This document shows positions 1-5,783 of a DNA stretch of 6,007 bases, in pieces. The notes below the pieces were generated by a model. It ran no database searches. It was given only the letters and a program-made list of their open reading frames with translations, and was not told the DNA's origin. Numbering within the stretch: position 1 is the first letter of the stretch; each line of letters starts with the position of its first letter. The position numbers and the translations under genes are program-made. The DNA is from Acidobacteriaceae bacterium. Its GTDB lineage: Bacteria; Acidobacteriota; Terriglobia; Terriglobales; SbA1. The stretch lies in contig PLEA01000667.1 of the NCBI GenBank assembly GCA_003136335.1, positions 6,570 through 12,576 on the forward strand, given 5' to 3'.

Positions 1-55
1 CCTACAGTCGAAGTCACGGGCTGGAACGTGGAATAGATTTCAGAATTGAACGAGA

Positions 56-77
56 TCGGTCGCGGAGGGACGACCGA
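56..77. repeat. Small hairpin downstream of the VOC gene
   Basis: Seven-base arms TCGGTCG (56-62) and CGACCGA (71-77) are perfectly complementary around an 8-base loop. The hairpin lies about 85 bases past the VOC stop in the transcription direction. It has no T-tract on the exit side, so it is a weak candidate for a transcription terminator. It could equally be part of a larger repeat running off the left edge of the window. Nothing else in 1-55 was recognised. Confidence 0.3.
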
Positions 78-122
78 AACTAGCCCGCCAGTTCACTGCG
101 GGTGCGATTGCACGGAGTCGTA

Positions 123-153
123 CCGTGCCGTAGGCACGGCTGAAATGCCGTGC
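123..153. repeat. Overlapping palindromes just past the VOC stop (dispersed-repeat candidate)
   Basis: Two hairpins share bases and cannot form together. One has arms CCGTGCC (123-129) and GGCACGG (133-139) with a GTA loop. The other has arms GCACGGC (134-140) and GCCGTGC (147-153) with a 6-base loop. The stretch 133-146 (GGCACGGCTGAAAT) matches 12 of 14 bases of the palindrome at 5723-5736, with two purine transitions, which suggests two members of one repeat family. It begins 8 bases after the VOC stop codon on the minus strand. It could help end transcription or protect the 3' end, but no U-tract follows. Confidence 0.5.
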
Positions 154-161
154 GTCCGCGC

Positions 162-536
162 TCATACGTGCTGCGAAACCGACAGCACATTCCCGTCCGG
201 ATCCTTGAACCACGCTACTTTATCGCCCGTGGGCGCGGTCCAGATTCCGAGTGCATCCTGCTTGAAAAATCCAAAGATCTCGAAGTGCACTCCTTTTTTC
301 TGCAGCTCCCGCACTACATGTTCGATCTCGGAAACCTGCCATCCGAGAATCGTGAACTGCGCGGGCGTGAACTCCTTCACCTTCGCGACCCGAATCATGA
401 TCCCGTTCGCATCCAGTACCATGGCGAAGCCGTCATCCTTGACGAAGCGAAGTCCCAGCACACCCTCGTAAAAAGCTCGCGCCTTCTCGGAATCTTTGGT
501 GGGAACAAAAGCAACGATGTTCGTAGAATGCAACAT
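162..536 (-). CDS. VOC-fold protein (glyoxalase/bleomycin resistance/dioxygenase superfamily)
   Basis: This is a 124-residue, single-domain cytoplasmic protein of normal length for the vicinal-oxygen-chelate superfamily. Two beta-alpha-beta-beta-beta modules can be seen. Module 1 is about residues 4-50, with the helix signature SEKARAFYEGVLGL near residues 16-29. Module 2 is about residues 62-122, with the hallmark DPDGN at 112-116 before the last strand. The start at 536 is chosen because GAGG lies 9 bases upstream and the fold begins at once; the in-frame ATG at 605 would add 23 residues encoded by a palindromic repeat. Metal-dependent members usually have a Glu in the last strand (DPDGNxxE); here that position is Ser119. 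No His is evident at the usual first-strand position of either module. Metal-dependent glyoxalase I or dioxygenase activity is therefore doubtful. The substrate cannot be named. The gene lies 96 bases downstream of the permease on the same strand and may be cotranscribed with it. Confidence 0.9.
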   Translation of the reverse strand: MLHSTNIVAFVPTKDSEKARAFYEGVLGLRFVKDDGFAMVLDANGIMIRVAKVKEFTPAQFTILGWQVSEIEHVVRELQKKGVHFEIFGFFKQDALGIWTAPTGDKVAWFKDPDGNVLSVSQHV

Positions 537-545
537 TCGGATGTA

Positions 546-550
546 CCTCA
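546..550 (-). promoter_or_regulatory. Ribosome binding site of the VOC gene
   Basis: On the minus strand the bases read TGAGG. The GAGG core ends 9 bases before the ATG at 536. It is the clearest Shine-Dalgarno-like site in the window, and it decides the start against the upstream in-frame ATG at 605. Confidence 0.65.
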
Positions 551-553
551 AGT

Positions 554-632
554 GAATTGCTGATGGGATTGAAAAGTAAATCGGCCCGATGCCCCGATCC
601 CGCATAGATTTTCAATCAACAATCAGCAATTC
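554..632. repeat. Long imperfect inverted repeat filling the permease-VOC gap
   Basis: The left arm at 554-575 begins GAATTGCTGAT and ends GATTGAAAA. The right arm at 609-632 is its reverse complement apart from a few central bases: GG on one side against TGTT on the other. The arms are 22 and 24 bases and enclose about 33 bases, which contain a further small palindrome, ATCGG-C-CCGAT (580-590). The right arm touches the permease stop codon, and the left arm ends 17 bases before the VOC start. As RNA it would form a strong stem between the two genes. This could stabilise or terminate the permease message, or it could be a REPIN/MITE-like mobile palindrome. There is no terminal U-tract, so a simple intrinsic terminator is not clear. 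Confidence 0.7.
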
Positions 633-2018
633 TCAGTTGTCGCTGAAATCAATCATCACCGGCTTCGACCGGAACCAGTTCGTCTTGTATCCCACGTAGA
701 GTAACCCGATTGCGAACCAGATGCCACCGACGGTCTTGGCGATGACATTTAAGTTGAACCAGATCACGCCGCAGAACGCGAAACCGATCAGCGGCAGGAT
801 CGCATCGCGCAAGAGCCGCCGCTCGCCGCCGGCCTTCTTTGCGATAACCGAAAACTGCCAGAAGCAGGCAAAGTTCACGCCCATAAACGCCAGAAACGCG
901 CCGAAGTTGAGAAGCTCGCCGGCGTGCTCGTAGGCGTTGCCGATGTGATAAAGAAGAACCGCCCCGACAAACGCGAGACCTCCGATCAGCAGAACGTTGT
1001 AGGTCGGAGTGCCACTGCCGGGCTTGAGATATCCGAAGAACTTACGCGGCAGCACGCCGTCGCGGCCCATGCCAAATAGCAACCGCGCCGCTCCCAGAGT
1101 GCCCGTCAATCCACTACCGAAAGCGGCGACGATCAGGATCGCGCCCATGGCGTTGAACAGTACGACGCCGCCCACGCGGCTGCAGATATCCATAAACGCG
1201 GTCTCAAGATTCGGAAATGACCGCCAGTCGGGCCACACCCGCGCTCCCAGATAAGCTTCAAACCCGCTGCACACGCCGGCAAAAATACAGGTCAGCACCA
1301 CGGCGAGCAGCACGTTGCGTTTGGGATTCTCGACGTCTTCCGCGAGCGTGGTCACGCCATCGAAACCAATATAAGTGAGCGCCGCGAACGAAGTCGCGGT
1401 CAGGATCTTATGCGCGTTAAACGTCTTCGGGTTATAGAAAGGCTCAGTCGACAAAAGGCCAGCCCAGCCTTGTCCGTGCCACAAGTAGCGAATCGCGAGC
1501 CACACAAAGAAGACCACCACCACTGACATAACCGCGAGCAGCACCTTGTTCGCTCGTGCCGACGACTTGACCCCCGCCAGATTCAGCACAGTCATGATGC
1601 CCGCGATCAGTGCCGCCCATGCGATGTAAGGAATCTGCGGCAGGTAGCGCTCGTGCAACGCGGTTGAAATCCATACTGTATTGATCAGCGGCTGCAGCAG
1701 GTAATCCAAAATCATGGCCCAGCCTGCCAGAAATCCCAGATGCGGGTTGAGCCCTTTTCCGACGTATGTGTAAGCCGATCCAGCCGTCGGATACAGCGCC
1801 CCCATGCGTCCATAGCTGACCGCCGTGATCAGCATGGCGAACAATGCGATCAGAATAATTGTGACAAAGTGGCCATCGGAAAGTTTTTGCGCCACGCCAT
1901 ACAGCGGAACCGGCGCGATCGGTTGGATCAGAACGATGCCGTAGAAAATCAGATCCCAAAGAGTCAAAGTGCGGCGGAGGCGGGGCGCGGCAGAGGAAGA
2001 CGCGGAGCTGTTTTCCAT
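633..2018 (-). CDS. APC-superfamily amino acid/polyamine permease (PuuP-like)
   Basis: This is a 461-residue inner-membrane transporter with about 12 hydrophobic segments, roughly at residues 20-42, 49-70, 92-115, 131-150, 157-178, 204-222, 236-258, 283-305, 340-358, 367-391, 405-424 and 430-445. Length and layout fit the APC family of secondary carriers. Diagnostic stretches are SYGRMGALYPTAGSAYTY (68-85) followed by NPHLGFLAGW; GFDGVTTLAEDVENPKRN (218-235) in the TM6 to loop region; and LLFGMGRDGVLP (313-324). From memory, these blocks and the N-terminal RRTLTLWDL resemble the E. coli putrescine importer PuuP. Proton- or sodium-coupled uptake of a polyamine or amino acid is therefore likely, but specificity cannot be read from sequence. 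The first ~16 residues are Ser/Ala-rich and cytoplasmic. The ATG at 2018 has no good Shine-Dalgarno site. The gene is separated from the giant UnbV gene by 76 bases holding a candidate promoter, so it may be an independent unit, with the VOC gene after it. Confidence 0.92.
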   Translation of the reverse strand: MENSSASSSAAPRLRRTLTLWDLIFYGIVLIQPIAPVPLYGVAQKLSDGHFVTIILIALFAMLITAVSYGRMGALYPTAGSAYTYVGKGLNPHLGFLAGWAMILDYLLQPLINTVWISTALHERYLPQIPYIAWAALIAGIMTVLNLAGVKSSARANKVLLAVMSVVVVFFVWLAIRYLWHGQGWAGLLSTEPFYNPKTFNAHKILTATSFAALTYIGFDGVTTLAEDVENPKRNVLLAVVLTCIFAGVCSGFEAYLGARVWPDWRSFPNLETAFMDICSRVGGVVLFNAMGAILIVAAFGSGLTGTLGAARLLFGMGRDGVLPRKFFGYLKPGSGTPTYNVLLIGGLAFVGAVLLYHIGNAYEHAGELLNFGAFLAFMGVNFACFWQFSVIAKKAGGERRLLRDAILPLIGFAFCGVIWFNLNVIAKTVGGIWFAIGLLYVGYKTNWFRSKPVMIDFSDN

Positions 2019-2028
2019 GGGTCCGGCT

Positions 2029-2058
2029 ATTGAATTATGGCAAGGCCAAAATTGTCAA
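2029..2058 (-). promoter_or_regulatory. Candidate sigma-70-type promoter of the permease gene
   Basis: On the minus strand a perfect -35 hexamer TTGACA (2053-2058) is followed after 18 bases by TTCAAT (2029-2034), which matches 4 of 6 bases of the -10 consensus. CATAAT (2034-2039) is a better -10 but only 13 bases away. The predicted start would leave a very short leader before the ATG at 2018, consistent with the lack of a Shine-Dalgarno site. This is pattern matching only. Confidence 0.35.
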
Positions 2059-2063
2059 TATTA

Positions 2064-2080
2064 AAACGTTTCTGTACAGA
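2064..2080. promoter_or_regulatory. Paired perfect palindromes upstream of the permease promoter
   Basis: AAACGTTT (2064-2071) and TCTGTACAGA (2071-2080) are perfect palindromes of 8 and 10 bases that share one base. They lie just upstream of the TTGACA at 2053-2058 in the permease direction, and 14 bases past the stop of the giant gene. The position suits an operator for a dimeric regulator. They do not match an operator I can name. Confidence 0.3.
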
Positions 2081-2094
2081 GGCTCCGCATGGCT

Positions 2095-5000
2095 CTATTT
2101 TCTCTCGCCGTAATCGAACCAATACCCCCGCTGCTCGTTGCCCGACATCTGGCGCGTGTTGTATTCGAGCAGATAATTGACGTGCGCGTCGTCCAGCGGG
2201 AACGACTTGCTCTGTGAATACGGATACTGGCCCATGCCCAGAAACGGCAGCGGTGCCACATAGCTCCCTTCTGCCGCATAGAAGTCCATATCTTTTTCGT
2301 AGCCATTGGCCGCAAAGAAATAATCGCGTACCCAGCCCCTGGGGAGCGCGGGCAATTCAGAAGGATCGAAGTCCAGCTGCACTTCATCGCCCGAGCCAAA
2401 CACTGCCAGCTTGTTATCCGTTGCGGTCAGCAGCGGCAGCACGTCGCCATAGCGCGTGTAAGTTCCAGATGGACGAGTATACGGCCCGGTCGCGCTCGCC
2501 TTTTCGTAAATGTACTGCACGTTCCCCGGAGGCGTGCCTTCAATCTTGAACGGGTATCCGTGGAACAGCAAATCGGCGCGCACCAAAGGCACAGGGATCA
2601 GACGCACAGTCTTCTGATCGGCGTCATCCCGAAGCCCCGCGTTGTCACCAGCGGGGCGAGGGATCTCGCGTGCGGCATATTGCGTCATACGGTCAATCAG
2701 AATGCTGTCCCAATAAATCTGGAGATTGGTCGTGATACGAATCTTCCGCGTCCCGATCGGCAGCTTGCCAGTAAGATCGGCGGTCATGGTGCGCGGACCG
2801 CCGGCGGGAAAGCCCATGTCTTCGATCACGCGCTCCCACTTCCCCTCCGCGTCCAGTGCTTCCACATACGGCGAGATTGCCTCGATTCCCGCTTGCGACG
2901 CCGCGTACATGCTGTTCGCCGAAAAGTATTCCACTTCGCCATGCAACAGCAGCCACAGCGAGCCCCCGCGGTAAGCCTCACCCAGATCGAGCGTCAGAGT
3001 GTGAGGCTTGGCGAATCCCAAAAACTGCGTCAGCGGAAAATCGCCGAAATAACGATGTGCCAACAAATCAGGCAGAACGTTGTGGCCGTGCTCATCCCGC
3101 GCGCCGGCCGGCGGACGCGCGTCACGGCTCACCACAACTTTGAATACCGGATAAGGCGGATTCGACGCGAAATATTCGTTGGGGTATACCTCGACATCCG
3201 CCGGATGGTCCACCGCCAGCACCCGCACCTGATCAAGGTAGACGGCTTCTTCCAACGGCTCCATAAGACGAAAACTAAGAGTCGGGTGCCCCGTCCAAGC
3301 TTCGCTTGGGCGGGGAGTTTCTTTCCTCTGAATCATGTTGCGATCAATCTTGATGTACTCAACGGGCCGCGGAATATCGCGCTGGCCCGGCCTAACCCAG
3401 TGTCCAACCACGCCCGCGCCCAGCATATCCGCAACAAATTCGTAGCGCTCTCCATTCCATACAAACAACGTCGGGCACGAACTGCCGCGGCGGTCGATCT
3501 CGAGGAAGTTCTGCTGCCTGTCCCCCGCCACCTGAATTTCATCTTCCAGCACGCCCGTCGGCCACAGCATCCGCACGATGTCGGCGTCTTTGGAATCGCC
3601 TAGGCCGACGACGATGTCGGCGGAATTCTGTCCCAGGTAGCCGGACGATCCCGCAATCTCAAACTTCTGCCGGTTCCCGCCCGAAAAAACTTCAACCTTG
3701 GTGCCGATGGCGGATTTGTTGTCGGCCAGTCCCTTGAGCGAGAGTCGCAGCCAGTGATTCTGATTGCCGCCTTCATTGCGCAGCAGCACCGCAGGCCCGT
3801 GATTCTGCGTGATGAGCAGGTCGGTCGCGCCGTCGCCGTCATAGTCGCCGGTAATAATGGCGCGCGGATCTTTGAGCTGAATCTTGTCGAGGCCAACGTC
3901 GGCAGTGACATCTTTGAAACCGTCAGGCCCAAGATTGCGTAACAGCCGCACTTCGCCCTTACCTTCTTTGGTCTCGCCGACTGCGACGAGGTCGACCCAG
4001 CCGTCATTGTCATAGTCGATGGCGGCCACGCCGTAAGCGCGGACCCAATTCGTCTCGGGGAGCTGGACTCGATCAAAAGTCTTGCCATGGTTGTTTCGCC
4101 AAAGCGTAAGGCCAGGCGCACCCGTGTGAGTGAAGGCGAGGTCCATCCAGCCGTCGTGATCGAAATCAAGAACTGTAACCCCGTTGGGAGGATCTGGCAT
4201 CGCCGCGCTCCACGGCTCAAGCAGCTGAAACTTCCCCTCCCTGGCGTTCCTGAAGATTGCCGGACTCTTCCAGCCGGTAACGATCAAATCTACCGCTCGA
4301 TCATTGTCGTAATCACTTCCCACCGCAGCAACCCCGCCGGAGCCAGATAGGCCAGTCTCCTTCGTTACATCCGAGAAGGTTCCGTTGCCGTTATTGCGCC
4401 ACATGGCATTGGTCTCGTTGAAGTTGTTGATAACTTGAGCTTCGCCACACGTCATGCCCGGACCACATGAAAGCGCGATCTTTCTGTTCGCCATGTGCGT
4501 GACGTAAAGGTCGAGGTCACCATCATGGTCATAGTCAACGAAGGTCACCCCTAGGTTGTATCCGTCGCCGGAAATCCCAGCGACTCCCGCAACATCTTTG
4601 AAGGTGCCGTTCTTTTCGTTGTGCAGTAGCATGAGGCTGCCGGGAACGGTCACTGCCAAATCTGTTGCTCCGTCATTGTCGTAGTCGCCCGCTGCACAGC
4701 CGAACGCGTGCAACTTAGGATCGAGCCCAGCTTTCCTGGTCACATCCTCAAACTTTCCACTGCCTAGATTGTGATAGAGCCCAAGGCCCTCTTCTGGGCC
4801 ATTGCTCGCGACAAAGATGTCCTGCTTCCCGTCCCCGTCATAGTCTAGGAAACAAGCCCCCGGGCTGAGCAATGCGGCGGTGATCGGCACCTCAACTCTT
4901 AGCCCATCACCCTTCGTTACAATCCCCGCTTCCGCCGTCACATCTACAAACCGTACCTTAATCTGCGCCGGCGCCTTCAATGCCGCGCTCGGCGACTCCA

Positions 5001-5655
5001 CTGCGCGCGAGTACCGGCCCTGCTCGCCGTAAGCCAGGCTCATGGGCGCGCCAATCTTGTTCTGCGTGATGTACTGGAATTTCTTCAGATGCTCGCGAGC
5101 ATGGTCCACGTCCCCGGATTGCTGGTACGCTCGCGACAATCCAAACTCCGCCGAAGCATGCAGCGGATTGACTTTCAGCGCGTGCTCGAAAGCGTCAATG
5201 GCCTGCGGAAACTGCTTCGCCTGCACATGCGATGTTCCCAGAAAATACCAAGTGTCGGCGTCGTTCGGGTCAATCTCAATGACGTGCTTGAATGTATCGA
5301 TCGCCGCCGGCGCGTCTCCCATATTCTTGGCAAGCATCCCAAGGCCGTACCATGCGTTCGGACTCTTCGGATCCTGTTTGAGCGCATCTTCGAATGCGGC
5401 TTTGGCCTCGTCGACTTTCTGCAAGTTCAGGTAGGCGATGCCCTGATTCAGCCGCGCGATCGCCAGCTTGGGATCGGCCTCTGCGGCCTGCTGGAAAGCC
5501 TTCAATCCCTTTTCAAAAAGCTGTTGGTTCATATAGGCTGCGCCCAGGTTGTTCAGGCGCGCGGCCTCAATCGGGTTCGGTTTCGACTCCGGGGCCAGTA
5601 AGCCGAGAGCAGCCAACAGCGTGGCGATAAGAGCAGCAGAAATTCGCAGATTCAT
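2095..5655 (-). CDS. Giant secreted-type TPR + FG-GAP/VCBS + UnbV/ASPIC protein with uncharacterised C-terminal region
   Basis: The product has 1186 residues. The N-terminus (Arg4, hydrophobic 5-20) looks like a signal peptide or anchor without a lipobox Cys. Residues ~32-200 hold about five TPR units with the LG.AY...A...F..A...DP pattern. Residues ~235-630 hold seven calcium-binding FG-GAP/VCBS loops of DxDxDG type at 271, 324, 374, 448, 497, 547 and 604, probably one beta-propeller. The fourth loop is degenerate (DYDNDRAVD). Cys397 and Cys403 in CGPGMTC could form a disulfide. Residues ~648-718 form the UnbV/ASPIC domain (IGTKVEV...GYLGQ...VGLG...WPTG). The remaining ~465 residues (721-1186) begin CPTLFVWNGERYEFV and match nothing I can name. 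They are rich in aromatic residues and probably form beta-sandwich-like extracellular domains. Such proteins act outside the cytoplasm, likely in calcium-dependent binding or assembly; the exact role is unknown. No strong Shine-Dalgarno site precedes the ATG at 5655, but the next Met (residue 42) is already inside the TPRs. An in-frame palindrome encodes residues 781-789. Confidence 0.93.
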   Translation of the reverse strand: MNLRISAALIATLLAALGLLAPESKPNPIEAARLNNLGAAYMNQQLFEKGLKAFQQAAEADPKLAIARLNQGIAYLNLQKVDEAKAAFEDALKQDPKSPNAWYGLGMLAKNMGDAPAAIDTFKHVIEIDPNDADTWYFLGTSHVQAKQFPQAIDAFEHALKVNPLHASAEFGLSRAYQQSGDVDHAREHLKKFQYITQNKIGAPMSLAYGEQGRYSRAVESPSAALKAPAQIKVRFVDVTAEAGIVTKGDGLRVEVPITAALLSPGACFLDYDGDGKQDIFVASNGPEEGLGLYHNLGSGKFEDVTRKAGLDPKLHAFGCAAGDYDNDGATDLAVTVPGSLMLLHNEKNGTFKDVAGVAGISGDGYNLGVTFVDYDHDGDLDLYVTHMANRKIALSCGPGMTCGEAQVINNFNETNAMWRNNGNGTFSDVTKETGLSGSGGVAAVGSDYDNDRAVDLIVTGWKSPAIFRNAREGKFQLLEPWSAAMPDPPNGVTVLDFDHDGWMDLAFTHTGAPGLTLWRNNHGKTFDRVQLPETNWVRAYGVAAIDYDNDGWVDLVAVGETKEGKGEVRLLRNLGPDGFKDVTADVGLDKIQLKDPRAIITGDYDGDGATDLLITQNHGPAVLLRNEGGNQNHWLRLSLKGLADNKSAIGTKVEVFSGGNRQKFEIAGSSGYLGQNSADIVVGLGDSKDADIVRMLWPTGVLEDEIQVAGDRQQNFLEIDRRGSSCPTLFVWNGERYEFVADMLGAGVVGHWVRPGQRDIPRPVEYIKIDRNMIQRKETPRPSEAWTGHPTLSFRLMEPLEEAVYLDQVRVLAVDHPADVEVYPNEYFASNPPYPVFKVVVSRDARPPAGARDEHGHNVLPDLLAHRYFGDFPLTQFLGFAKPHTLTLDLGEAYRGGSLWLLLHGEVEYFSANSMYAASQAGIEAISPYVEALDAEGKWERVIEDMGFPAGGPRTMTADLTGKLPIGTRKIRITTNLQIYWDSILIDRMTQYAAREIPRPAGDNAGLRDDADQKTVRLIPVPLVRADLLFHGYPFKIEGTPPGNVQYIYEKASATGPYTRPSGTYTRYGDVLPLLTATDNKLAVFGSGDEVQLDFDPSELPALPRGWVRDYFFAANGYEKDMDFYAAEGSYVAPLPFLGMGQYPYSQSKSFPLDDAHVNYLLEYNTRQMSGNEQRGYWFDYGERK
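3279..3318. repeat. In-frame palindromic insertion inside the giant UnbV gene
   Basis: Twelve-base arms CCCCGTCCAAGC (3289-3300) and GCTTGGGCGGGG (3304-3315) flank a 3-base TTC loop with one mismatch (3294/3310). GAGT stands on both sides (3279-3282 and 3315-3318; ACTC in the coding sense). Removing one GAGT plus the intervening bases takes out exactly 36 bp, or 12 codons, and joins QRKET directly to LSFRLMEP. The palindrome itself encodes PRPSEAWTG (residues 781-789), which is Pro/Gly-rich and unlike the surrounding beta-rich sequence. I read it as a small palindromic element that inserted in frame, with the GAGT copies as a possible target duplication. The alternative is a family-wide loop that happens to be palindromic. 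Confidence 0.6.
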
Positions 5656-5689
5656 TTCGCTAACGATTTAACCACAGCGCGAACCTCAG

Positions 5690-5742
5690 CGGCTAAAGCC
5701 GGACTGTCATAAGGAGGCTGGCGGCACGACTGAAGTCATGCC
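5690..5742. repeat. Two-stem palindromic repeat upstream of the giant UnbV gene
   Basis: Stem 1 is CGGCT-AA-AGCCG (5690-5701). Stem 2 is GGCACGACTGAAGTCATGCC (5723-5742), with 9-base arms, a GA loop and one C/A mismatch that becomes a G-U pair in minus-strand RNA. The first 14 bases of stem 2 match 12 of 14 bases of the palindrome at 133-146. CACGACTG recurs at 5767-5774. The element fills much of the 128-base gap between the two UnbV genes. I recognise this two-stem layout as resembling repeats common in Acidobacteriota intergenic DNA, from memory and unchecked. It could act as a message-processing or attenuating structure if the two genes are cotranscribed. Confidence 0.55.
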
Positions 5743-5783
5743 TTTCCATTTTCGTCTCAGGAAGAACACGACTGCACACCCTG

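Noticed and set aside
84..102. CCCGC/GCGGG hairpin
   Set aside because: Only five-base arms around a 9-base loop, common by chance in GC-rich DNA, and it conflicts with a second weak pairing in its own loop.
46..563. Plus-strand open frames opposite the VOC gene
   Set aside because: Their translations show no family pattern, while the minus-strand frame gives a complete VOC fold with a ribosome binding site.
537..605. Upstream ATG at 605 as the VOC start
   Set aside because: The added 23 residues come from the inverted repeat, do not belong to the VOC fold, and would bypass the well-placed GAGG.
3289..3315. The palindrome in the giant gene as a transcription terminator
   Set aside because: It is deep inside an uninterrupted reading frame and has no T-tract on the exit side in the gene's direction.
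2560..3603. A 347-codon plus-strand open frame
   Set aside because: It lies wholly opposite the giant UnbV gene. Its translation is rich in Arg, His and Gln with no recognisable domain, as expected for an antisense shadow in GC-rich DNA.
5089..5601. A 170-codon plus-strand open frame
   Set aside because: It is antisense to the TPR-coding part of the giant gene; the regular TPR repeats create long open shadow frames.
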